64,000 nucleotides of DNA from Hofstenia miamia (lineage: Eukaryota > Xenacoelomorpha > Acoela). The stretch is taken from positions 2,075,297 through 2,139,296 of the forward strand of contig SCFE01000045.1 in assembly GCA_004352715.1 (NCBI GenBank), written 5' to 3'. The translations under genes and the position numbers were made by a program. The notes below the pieces were generated by a model. That model ran no database searches and had not been told where the DNA came from. It saw only the letters and a list, made by a program, of their open reading frames with translations. This document shows, piece after piece, positions 1 through 12,200 of the stretch. Each line of letters starts with the position of its first letter. The first letter of the stretch is position 1.

Positions 1-1570
1 TATTTTCAGTGGCTGACACCAACTAGTAAAGTTCCAAAGAAAATTCCATTGATTTTACAAGTTAATACTTTGATGATTTCCTCTGATTAAAATAGGTAGT
101 TCTCAATAAATTAAAACGTTGTATATATTGTCATAATAATATTATGATAATATATTGCTAGCAAATTTCAATTGCAACATATTTATTCTTCATTTATTGA
201 ATTTCACTAGCATTGCAATACATTATTGCAAGATCTTGCTTTTGATCATCATATGTCTTGTGCTACATTTTACTGCTACAGTAGCTCTTTCTATATCAAA
301 ACACTTTCCATAGTTTTCTTGTCATGCTTCACATAAATATTTTGGGAATCAATACCAATATAAAAACAGAGCTTCCAGAGTTTACAAATACCTCTGTCAA
401 GTATGATACAGTAGTTCTGACTATGTACCTCTCTTACGCAAGTATCATTCGGAAAGTTCCAATTACCATTCGTAAAAATTCTTCGGAGATAAACCAATGA
501 GTTTTATAAAAACATTTTTAGACGAAATTTGTTCGGTCACTGACGCAAAATGTAAAATTTTATTTAAAGATTTGAATAATGTGGTATTTATTAATAAAGA
601 AATTGTTACTCAATGTCTTTTTCCTTGGAAATATCTTCAAAAGAGCGTTATAATAGGCTTTTTTTCTATCTCGAATTCCTTATTTTACTCCTTAGAAGTT
701 ATCAATTCAAGTCATTTAATTGACGCTAGATGGCACCTTATTGTGCAACACAAAATTCAAATTAAACCAACAAACATTTTCGGGTTCGAGCGTAGGAATA
801 ACGTCACATTGACTATTCGAGCTCCTGGTACATCAGTACCACACTGGTCACCTGCAGGCAACATCTTTTATATATGCATTCAAAAACATTTTTATATAGT
901 GAATTCAAAAAAGACCACAAATTTGTTTTAATGATTTTTATTTAGCGTCTTCTGTCCTTATTCAAACTCGAATTTCAAGTTCAGATTTTTTATAGATGCC
1001 AAAATTTAACTCGCGGGTTTGAAATCCCACCTCTCTCTCTCCCCCGACCATTAAGAAATGTCTGACAATTATAATCGTGAAATTAAACACGGCCAGGAAT
1101 GAAAACCTGTTGAAATTAAGGGTCTACCGATGATTAGCCCGATATCGAATCAGAAATTATTGCGATTTTGGGCATTTTTAGCATAAATTCTAAAAAATCT
1201 CATCGTATTCTGAATTGCTACTTTAAAATTTACTACTAATTTATGGGTTCAGTTAATTTAAGTAAATGTTTAAAACGATGTTAATATTCGTATTGTTGTT
1301 TTGTGTAATTGTTTGCTAATATCCTTACTTCTAGTGTTTTAAATTTGTCGCGAAATCATTTCCTGTAAATGCACACACAACAGATGTAGAAAGGTAAATC
1401 ATATTGCACTATGTTACATTATTTATGTAATTTAGTTATTAATAACAGCATTCCTTTAAACGCAAAGTCACTCAGAAATTATAAACAATATTTATATTTA
1501 ATATAATTTTTTTTAAATATCTGAATATGATAATTACATGATTACAAAAACTGTATGAAAACAGCTAATN
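1..1570. other. Upstream non-coding stretch, possibly intron of the rod gene
   Basis: AT-rich sequence ending at a single N (1570). A possible 51-bp exon at 10-60 has a TTTCAG acceptor, 17 open codons in phase 0 and a GTTAAT donor, but it is too short to trust. One open frame at 497-931 is listed separately. Nothing else recognisable is seen. Confidence 0.4.
497..931 (+). CDS. Unrecognised 144-codon open frame
   Basis: An ATG-started open frame of 144 codons, long for such AT-rich DNA. The product has mixed composition, with hydrophobic and aromatic patches and a Pro/Ser stretch (APGTSVPHWSPAGN). I do not recognise a family, and no signal peptide or catalytic motif is evident. It could be a small single-exon gene, the tail of a decayed mobile element, or chance. 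It lies upstream of the first traced rod exon on the same strand. Confidence 0.22.
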   Translation: MSFIKTFLDEICSVTDAKCKILFKDLNNVVFINKEIVTQCLFPWKYLQKSVIIGFFSISNSLFYSLEVINSSHLIDARWHLIVQHKIQIKPTNIFGFERRNNVTLTIRAPGTSVPHWSPAGNIFYICIQKHFYIVNSKKTTNLF

Positions 1571-2670
1571 TTATTTAAAAATTAGCTTAAATCTTTATTA
1601 TATTTCTCACAACATTAATGTTCTTGCAGAGTACATTCCTAAAACTGTAATTTTGTTTTGTGCTTATTTGACTGTTCCTCATTAAAATTAGCAATATTGG
1701 TTATACATGTTTATCAATCAGATAATATCTTAAGAAGGAGACTTTTGAAACTGATATGAATTACATTTAAGCATTCAAGTATTAATGTAGCGAACCCTTT
1801 AGTGTGATGCCCTGGGTGACGAAATGAGTAACAAACTTAATCGCTATATGGAGTACCAAAAATCACTAGAAGATGTGCAGAATAAAATCGAAGTTTTGTA
1901 TGCGGCACTTAAGGCACCCTTCAGCTCAGAGCGACCTCTTCAAGAGCAAATGGATAAAATAGAAGTAAGTTTGAATGTATCTTTAACTATGTACTAAATC
2001 AAGTTAAAACACAAATATTTATTTGAAATCGTGTTATTGACTATTATGCTAATATTTTATTGAGATGCACATATCGAAATATACATACCACTCGTACATG
2101 CGGGCCTGGATTCCAAATTATTAGTGGGGATTCCCTATATAAAAAGAACAAATATTTAAAAAGTTTTGATTACATATACATCGTACAATTACGAAAATAT
2201 AAAGAATATGGAATTTGGAAATTGGACAATCAATAATTTATTAATTTCGTTGTAAAATCTAAAAAAATAGTAAAAAAAGTGTAATGTATCCATATTGCCA
2301 AGTTAGTTCATTACTTTAATTGGGACGTTGAATGATTTATTAATGCAATATGGTTATTGTTTTTCATATCATTTTAATTTGCAAACATTTATACCTTGTT
2401 CAAAACGGTTTCGTATGTGTCGTATTATAATTTTTTTGAAAACTTTTTAAAATGGGCTTACTATAGCCCACATTGTGCTGTTGATTCAGATGTACTAGGA
2501 TTTCATGTTTACCAGTGCTATCAAAGATTCCGATCCCATGGCTCAATGTGATGTGATCCCACGACATATTTTTTATTTTGACAAAATTGTAAATAACATT
2601 CTGAAATCCGTGGTCGCAGTTTTTAATCATGCAACATATCAATTGCTGTATTTTTTAACTATACTACATT
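1571..2670 (+). repeat. Direct duplication, copy 1 (bounded by single Ns)
   Basis: A segment of about 1.1 kb lying exactly between the Ns at 1570 and 2671. It recurs at about 2864-3957 with few differences. It carries one rod exon. The N-bounded ends indicate a contig overlap rather than a biological duplication. Confidence 0.85.
1803..1964 (+). CDS. Rod exon 1, duplicate copy A
   Basis: 54 codons, phase 0 to phase 0, TTTAG acceptor and GTAAGT donor. It is nearly identical to 3091-3252, with base differences that change Met to Leu at codon 4 and Thr to Ser at codon 9. It is probably the other haplotype of the same exon. Confidence 0.6.
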
Positions 2671-5600
2671 NGTGAAAGGTTTTTCATCAAATTTATATAA
2701 GGATTAGTGAGTTGCAAGCCGCTATAGAAAGTAATTATGGTTAAATTGAAGTAGCTACGAAAATCGGCAAAAATTGAGTTTATTACTATTAATAGGCCAA
2801 CTTAATGTTAAATTTACATGATTTGTCAGAAATATAAATGTTAGTTTTAAATATATCTTAAATATATTTAAAAATTATCTTAAATCTTCATTATATTTCT
2901 CACAGCATTAATGTTCTTGCAGAGTACATTCCTAAAACTGTAATTTTGTTTTGTGCTTATTTGGCTGTTCCTCATTAAAATTAGCAATATTGGTTACACA
3001 TGTTTATCAATCAGATAATATCTTAAGAAGAAGAAGACTTTTGAAACTGATATGAATTACATTCAAGTATTAATGTAGCGAACCCTTTAGTGTGATGCCA
3101 TGGGTGACGAAATGACTAACAAACTTAATCGCTATATGGAGTACCAAAAATCACTAGAAGATGTGCAGAATAAAATCGAAGTTTTGTATGCGGCACTTAA
3201 GGCACCCTTCAGCTCAGAGCGACCTCTTCAAGAGCAAATGGATAAAATAGAAGTAAGTTTGAATGTATCTTTAACTATGTACTAAATCAAGTTAAAACAC
3301 AAATATTTATTTGAAATCGTGTTATTGACTATTATGCTAATATTTTATTGAGATGCACATATCGAAATATACATACCACTCGTACATGCGGGCCTGGATT
3401 CCAAATTATTAGTGGGGATTCCCTATATAAAAAGAACAAATATTTAAAAAGTTTTGATTACATATACATCGTACAATTACGAAAATATAAAGAATATGGA
3501 ATTTGGAAATTGGACAATCAATAATTTATTAATTTCGTTGTAAAATCTAAAAAAATAGTAAAAAAAGTGTAATGTATCCATATTGCCAAGTTAGTTCATT
3601 ACTTTAATTGGGACGTTGAATGATTTATTAATGCAATATGGTTATTGTTTTTCATATCATTTTAATTTGCAAACATTTATACCTTGTTCAAAACGGTTTC
3701 GTATGTGTCGTATTATAATTTTTTTGAAAACTTTTTAAAATGGGCTTACTATAGCCCACATTGTGCTGTTGATTCAGATGTACTAGGATTTCATGTTTAC
3801 CAGTGCTATCAAAGATTCCGATCCCATGGCTCAATGTGATGTGATCCCACGACATATTTTTTATTTTGACAAAATTGTAAATAATATTCTGAAATCCGTG
3901 GTCGCAGTTTTTATCATGCAACATATCAATTGCTGTATTTTTTAACTATACTACATTACATAAAACTGACTAAATCAAATACATGTATAAAATAAATGAT
4001 TTACTGATAAATAATGGGGATTTCAGGTGTGATCCTCGATCAGCTATTGGGTTTGGTCACGTGATAATGAGGATTCAGAGTGAAAAATTAAGATTGAAGT
4101 TCTTCTTTATATATACATACTTATATACGCCTAAGACTTTAATTATTTTATTAATGCAATAATGAATGGGTAATAATAAATAAAATTGTAAAAATTAGAA
4201 TCTATGCTTGGTAACAGGAGCATTGAAATTCGTTACCATGTAGAACCAATTAGATTCTTAATTTTTAATGGAATTAATGTTTTAACTATGCCAATAGTTG
4301 GTGATAAGATGGTGTACTAACCCTAAAGCAATATAGCATTTATCATATACATATTTCATAGAGGAACAGTATGTTATGATGTAAATGGTATATACTCGTT
4401 ACTGAGTAGTTCTGTGTTAATAAATCAAAGAAAAATGAGTTTCTCAAAAACAATATTCTGTCTTATTGATGAACCTACTAAGGATTCACACTTGATATAT
4501 TTCAATAATAAAATAAATCATTATTGAATGAGTAACATCCATTCTAACAGTGAAAATGAAATTCCGTTACTCCTTGACCAACCCCAATTGTAGAAATATC
4601 TATGCTAGCAACAACCAGCCAAAGCAAGAATTAAATGACAAAAATTGAAAAAACTGAAATATATTTAATATTTATGCACATGGTAAGATCAGAAGCGGCA
4701 TTAAATAAAAGTTGAAAATGAAGGGTTTGGTTGACATTAATAATTATAACAACAACGGTACCATCGATAGTAGATTGGATTGCGTGTCAACTTAAATAGA
4801 TTGGGTCAGGTCACAGGTCATTTATAAACATTAGTGCGGAAGAACACTAATAAATTTGAAGAAAAATTTTTTTAGTGAAAAATTTTAATTCTTAAAGATT
4901 TTAATTATTTTTGTATTTTTGATTGGTTTCGCATTGGTCTTATTTCGCATTGTTCTTATTGTTTCTTTTATGTTGAAAATTTTGTGTATTATACTAGTAA
5001 TCTATCTTTGATAATGGCCATATATATANNNNNNNNNNNNNNNNNNNNNNNNNNNNNNNNNNNNNNNNNNNNNNNNNNNNNNNNNNNNNNNNNNNNNNNN
5101 NNNNNNNNNNNNNNNNNNNNNNNNNNNNNNNNNNNNNNNNNNNNNNNNNNNNNNNNNNNNNNNNNNNNNNNNNNNNNNNNNNNNNNNNNNNNNNNNNNNN
5201 NNNNNNNNNNNNNNNNNNNNNNNNNNNNNNNNNNNNNNNNNNNNNNNNNNNNNNNNNNNNNNNNNNNNNNNNNNNNNNNNNNNNNNNNNNNNNNNNNNNN
5301 NNNNNNNNNNNNNNNNNNNNNNNNNNNNNNNNNNNNNNNNTATATATATATAGCATACCACGGCTATATCAATTGATTGACATTTTTGGATTCCTATGGA
5401 AAATGTGACTGTTTTGTAAATTTTGAGTTTACTGCTTAATTTCAAATGCGAATGCGTTTTGTTGAACATTAGTTCCTGACAAAAAAATCTTAAGCCGGTC
5501 CATGGAACAATGTTTAACATCATCAGTATATTAAAACTTTTAAATATATAAATAGCTTTTGCAATGGACTTTTCGACCTCGAGCATAAATTAAATGGATT

Positions 5601-8600
5601 GTAATTTCATAATTATGGTTTTTGCATTGCAAAGAAATAAATGCACTTTAATCCGAATAGGCCCATTTTGTAAATCTGATTTTTTAAGAAATAATCTATA
5701 AATAGCTAGATTTTGTGAAAGTATTTACGACAGCATTTTGTGCGCTAATCAGCATATAATTGTAACTGCATTGTTAATAGAATTTTCTTCTTAAGACATT
5801 TCTATTAAGCCTCCAACAGAAATTTTCCAAATTTTCATACAGCAAGCATTGACCCGGGTGCTTGCAAACAATACACATAGCCTACTTATAAATATAATAC
5901 CGATCAATGTTTTAGGAAAGATACCGCGGTATCGGTATTTTTCGGTATTGTCAAAATACCGCAGTATTGGTATACCGTCGGGCCCTAATCGCGGTTCACT
6001 TTTCGGACCTCGTCTGGTGACGGATGAAAAACAGTGACCCATTGCCCACCATGCTTCTAATATGTTCCAAATCTAAGAAATGCATCTAAATTTTTTTATA
6101 TATGTTTGATAAGTTTCGAAATTTGTAACAAGTAGATGAAATATATTTTGTAAATGAACAATTTAAGGAAATGTCTCTCGCCCGATCTTAGTCCCAGTTT
6201 AAAAATTCCTTCCGGTCCACGGGACTACTGCGAGAACGGGGGCGGGAGTGCTCCCGCAGGGCCCTAGTCTTGCATAGTAACTACTAACTACATTCAACAA
6301 CCTGCGCATTTTTCACATATAACTTACATTTGATATGTACTGAATACAAAAACTGACTACATGATTTCGATACTCTTAGCTTAATCTTAAGCAAAATTGC
6401 ACAATTTGCGTCATTTATACATATAAACGCCGAAAGACTTAACATACAGAACATACGCATGCTTAGTGCCAATATTAATAAAATAATAACCTTCCTTTGA
6501 TTAGACACGAACACCAGAAACCAAAATTTACCTTAATCTTTAGATCTGAACATCAAATGTTGAATAACTTAGAAAAGTAATCCAGAAAACTCTATGATTG
6601 ATTTTGAATTATTTATTAATTTTAATAATATTTTATGTATACCGTCTTTGTAATTTTTTACGTGGATACTCTCTACATATTTTACTTCGAAGTATAAAAT
6701 AATCATTAAGATTTTGGTATAGTTATAATATTGAGTGTTTATTGCATGGTGAAACACAAATTTAATATTTTAAGTGTGCTAAAACAATTTGCATCATTAA
6801 TCACTATGTATCATTTAGGATGTCCTAAGTGAGATTGAAAATGTAAAAGAACAATTTACAGATCTTGAATATTTGTGTGAAGATCTCTTTTCTGAAAAAG
6901 ACGAGAAGATATCAAACGCCTTTAATTTATTGGAATCAGCGAAAACAATGGCACACAAGTGGGAGAAAAAGTTGAAGGTATCTTATTGATCACGTTTGCC
7001 TGAATTAAAAATGGTTGGAGATTTGCTAAAACTTATTAATGCTTATAAAACTATATATGCAAATGAATATACAAGAATTTAAAATTTTTATACGCCATCA
7101 AATTGATCTTACCTATTAACTCCCAAATTATAATGGAAAGACATGCCCTTTTATTGCCTGCCTAACACATTAATATTAATTATATAATATTTTAATACTT
7201 TTTCGCTCATGGTATATATTTTCTGAAATGTTTGCACTAAGTTATCTTGATAATCGTCAATTGATAAAAAAATTAATTACGGGCGCTTAGTATATTAGAG
7301 GCCTAAACAGAATGACACATTATGAAGTAGTGAGTGTAACACTCAGAGTGTATAAAGTATTGCCAGATTCATATCTGAATTTTGAACCTGTTATCCAAAC
7401 TGGTGATGCACAATTTCGTATTTTCGATTCGATTCAATTGAGCAATAGATTTTGTGACCAAATCTAACAGTGTTTTGTACTTCAGCAAAATTGCAACAAT
7501 ACAATGCTTAAAAATCATACCATTTGACTTTAAATAAGCGCATATTATTTCCCCTCAGTTTACGGCCAAGCAATGAGCAAGAAGTAGAGTGTGTGGATGC
7601 TGTTTATAATCAAGAAGTTATAGTAATTATGTATATCAATTACGAATTTTAGTTTCAACTAATTATTTCCTAAATTCAAATTAATTAATAATGAGATAGT
7701 CCCACTAACAGTCTTATCATCACAGTTATTATTTTTTTATTTTTCACAATTCTCTTCAAATCGTGTATTTTCATCATGTACTATAGGAATGCAGCTCTCC
7801 TTGATATTAGAAACTTTGCAATTTTTCAGCATCTGAGAATTCAGAGTATTCATCTTGTCTTTGTACATGCATCTTCTGAATTAAAAGCAAATGCGTCACT
7901 GTAATTCCTTCATCTTTACAGTGAACATGACCAAGAGTTAATCAACAGCATGCATTCAAGAAAAAATTTTTTAAAATTTGACAAATGTGCAACTTAAGAT
8001 CATTCGTCCGACCATTACTGTAAATCCATTTAGTCATTAGAACAGTGGATTTTGAGCAAAGGTTATTGCTAAGGGCAACGAATACTCAATGCAAAATCCA
8101 GGAATATGTGCTATGTATTGATTAAGAAACACTAAATTATTTGTTACCATAGCAGGAAATTCAACGTTTAGACAGCAATAGTTTAAAATGATCAGTCTGC
8201 ATATTGAACAAAGTTGTCTAACGAGTAAACTGTTTAATTGAATATTGCCTCGAAGTTTGAATTCTGGTATTCTACTTCAAACGCTGTTGTAAATTTTTAG
8301 TACAGGTGTTTGCAAGAAGGATTGCTTCATCCAAATATGGGGAGTATGACACTCAAAACTTAAATACCACTATTTGACATCCCAGTTAAAAAATGAGTTA
8401 ACTCGGGGATTGTGACTTACAACTGATCCCAGCCTCTATAAACCATTTCCAAGAAGGTTAAACTGCTTTTCAGTGATTCTGCCATGAAAATTCAAATTGG
8501 AACTGACATTTCAAAAGTATTTAACTCATTGGTTCGTTGATAATACTCATTTTGGAACTGCCATTCGATATGTCAGTTAGCCCATTCTTGAACTGGAGAG

Positions 8601-9165
8601 TCATATTATTCTTCAAAGCTCAAAATAAACTTCAAATCGTTTGTTCTCTTATCAGCAATGTTTGAAATTTAGTATATAATAAAAATTACAAACATCTTGC
8701 AGACTTTAAGTTACTGTACGAAGTTATTCTCACAAAGTCTCCCATGGAGTGTTACTAGATAAATTAAACAATATTGGGATTGGCCGAAGCTTATTAATGA
8801 TTCCTTCAAGTAATTTTTCTAACGAACAGAGAATTTTTTTGACAAAGATGTAACAAGTGTAATTTTTAAATATATGTACAATCCACTTTGACCGTTTTAC
8901 AAATGTGCTGTACAAAGAAAAATGTTTTTTGACATCTTGTTGAAGCTAACTAATACAGAGCGCAAAGAAAATTGTTATTTTTGCTAAAAGTATTTTTTTG
9001 GAATTTTCACTCTCACCTCTAAACTCACCATTGCCCAACGTTCCTATCTAAGGCATACTGCATTTTGTATATTAGCATTATAACTAATTCGTCTAAGCCA
9101 TTCATTACAGACAGACAGTTTTTCATGTGAGCTAGTCAGAATAAAATGGACACCAACCAGAAAAT

Positions 9166-9204
<39 letters not shown>

Positions 9205-12200
9205 GGTATGTCCAACATATCAACCAATATGATTCATCTTTAGTGGAAACGTGGTTTTAGTTATCACGATAGGCAATTACACTGCTTGTATGATCATGTA
9301 AGTTACATTTTATGTAGCTTAGCGCAGGGCCTACTTAAAAAACAGTAAAGCCATCTGCAGCACACATTTGACCTATTTTGCATTACGCATTAAAATATGC
9401 TTTTTGTCAATATTAATGATATTCAATAAATTTCCTTAGTAAAATTGTGTTAAATACTTTATTGACAAACATTTAGAACAAAGATTTAAAAATTACTGTT
9501 TATATTTTTAAATTTTTAAACGAAGCTCTTGACAAATCTCTACATTTTTTGCGTACGAAACATGTTACAACACGTCATATAGATATTCCTTAAATGATTT
9601 CGATCATAAACATATCTGCAAAGGAACACTTGTACTCAAGACTTCGTACAATGCTTTGAATCAAATTTATAATTTTTAGAGTAATAATATTGTCAACATT
9701 AGATAACAGAATTTCAAAAATTGTTTTAACAACGTTAAGTAAACTCTGAGGTGGCAAAGTAAGTCCTCCGCGATTAACCGGAATCCTAATAATTAAATTT
9801 TAAGTAGGCCCTGCTTAATGTAAAATTTTATGTGCTATGTTTCAGGGTTGCTGTTTAAAACGTTTTTTCCGAATTAAACAAAAAACTTGTTTTTCGAGAA
9901 AACATATTTTTAGGGTTATGTATGTTTATTTCCTGAAACCGTTCAAAAATCTTGACTGGTGGTAGAAAGGTATATTAAAAATTATGAAATATATATATGT
10001 ATAATATATATATATATATATATATATGTGTATTTAGAGACAGTTATGTGTTATATTTAAAATTTCACTAAATTTAAATTAGCTATTTAAACTCTCAAAG
10101 GAAGATCATGACTCTCAGCTAAAGGAGGCCTTTTTGAAGATGCAGTCTTGGGAGATGTTTTATGATGATGCTCTCAATTTTTTTGAAGCAGAAGTGTTTC
10201 CCACATTTGGTGTTGAGATACTTGAGGATCAACTTCTGCACTTAAAGGTAACTTAATGGTTACATTTAGCTATTATTTTTACAACAGTGACATGGCTTGC
10301 AACAGAACCTAGCCAAAAATTTGAACAGCGTAGATTTAATTGGCAAATTTAGATAAATAGATATTTGAACACAGATCTGTTATGGTTAGAATTAGTCTGT
10401 CAAACATATAGCAGAATACAAAATTTTAAACCGTAGAAATGTAGCACCACTTGAGTTAATATTTATGGTGTACAACTTTTATTGTTGTCGAAATTTCATG
10501 CAACCAATTTGGTTGCAAGTTTTTTGGAAAAATAAGGTTCTTTATATGCACAACAATGTTCTATGTTCTATATAACAAATAATTTTAAACTTCAAGAGAA
10601 AAATATTTTGCTTGTCCTTTTAATATTTTTTGAAAATTTAGATACAAAGTTGTCCTTAACAGAAATTTTTTATTGTTCTGAAATGAAAGCGAAAATTGCA
10701 AGATTTTGACATTGTTTTCTAACCATTTTACCATAGAGAGGGAGTTTCATTGTTCTAGGCCTAAGTTCCAAAAATTACATATAATTCTAAGAATAACATC
10801 ACGCTTTGCTTTTGCATCATAACTGCAGGAATAAAACTTAGCATGGAGAATTTTGGTCATTTAGTCATAAAGCATTAAAGCATTTGAATTTAAAGCCAAT
10901 TTTTATGTTCTTACATATAGAATGCATTTCATGTGAAATTCATGGGCGAATATTGTGCATATTACACAATTATATGTTCTACCCACGTTTGCAAGAAAAT
11001 TAGTCGTATAGTTTTGTTTTTCATATTTGTACAATTGATTTAAAATGTATTTACCTAAGTAATTGTTAAGAAAAAGTTACTCCAAGAAATTCCATCATAA
11101 GTTCAATTATCCCTAACTATCTTTAACAGAATTTTTTAAGAAATGTCTTGAATTCAGTGACAGTTAAGTTTAGGAAGTAAACTCCGAAATCGATGATAAA
11201 ATGGGCGAAATGGGTGAAGTGCTTAATCAAACTGAGTTTCAGAATCTGTTCCAAGAATTCTCAGAAAAAATCTTGGAAATCCGAGCCAACTATCATTCTT
11301 TGAAAGTAAAAGCTCAGGTATTTTTCAGAGCTATTTCACTGAACTTAATTTCAACACTTATATTAGGATTTTGAAGTCAACCTGCACAGTGTTATTCGTC
11401 AAAGCAAAAAACGAGAAGAAAATCTGCAGATATTTTTGAAAGAAATTGATGTGTTGCAGAAATGGATTGCAGACAACCGCACATTTAAAGAACCATTTGT
11501 AGCTCCAATCAATCAAGGCTTCATTAAACCTCGGGTTTAAACACATCTTACGCATGTACCTTTAATTGAATAATTTAGTCACTATTGGATGAGAACATAG
11601 AATACGATAATTTTTTGAAGGACGTGAAGGCGAACAGCATAGAGGCACTGCATTCTGATTGGTCGAGTGATTCTGACGCCTCTTTAATAGATCTGAAACG
11701 AAAAATTAACCGCAGGAAGGATCGTTTGGGAAAACAAATGAAGAGAGTATCATCAAGTCCGCAAATATTTGTATGTTCCTAAATGTTTACATTTTCTACA
11801 GGTATTATAGACGATGAACTCTCATTGATATGAAGTTCCAATTAGAGTTGTAACGGGGCTGTACTGTACATAGGGCATTCGCATCGCTTTTTAAAACTAC
11901 TTTGACTAACACAATTTTTCGCTATATAGTTTTCACCGCTATCGCTTTTTGCGTTCTTAACCACACAGAAGTCGCCAAATCAGAAATAATCATTAACATG
12001 AAATACAAAGAATTATCAAGTTAATTATGCAATTCAATTTTAAAACAAAAAGTCAAGCTGCTTAGTTTGTAGGCGGTTTCCGTACATTGTATTTTAATAT
12101 AAATACATTTAGTAAAACACAACTTTTTCCACTATTTCTTAGTGTTCCTGACATTCCGCTCTTTTTCGTTTTTACAATGCCTTAGCCACCCTTCTAAGCT

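Larger units (their letters stand above)
3958..6818. other. Intron with assembly gap and repeat-like DNA
   Basis: No exon seen. It contains the 312-N gap (5029-5340), a GGTATACCG-rich patch around 5920-5990, and a GC-rich patch around 6170-6270 with GGGCCCTA sequences, which look like remnants of a transposon terminus. Confidence 0.5.
6978..10082. other. Intron with TA repeats and a hAT-like MITE
   Basis: A 3.1-kb intron. It holds (TA)n at about 9173-9201 and 9988-10028 and the MITE 9325-9813. No further exon or RNA gene is seen. Confidence 0.6.

Noticed and set aside
10-60. Possible 51-bp exon at the window start
   Set aside because: 17 codons with Pro/Lys-rich content and no spectrin signature; too short to support.
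2400-2642. Minus-strand 80-codon frame, repeated at 3688-3924
   Set aside because: It recurs only because of the assembly duplication; no recognisable family, opposite strand, inside an intron.
4984-5586. Open frames running through the N gap
   Set aside because: They exist only because Ns were translated as unknown residues.
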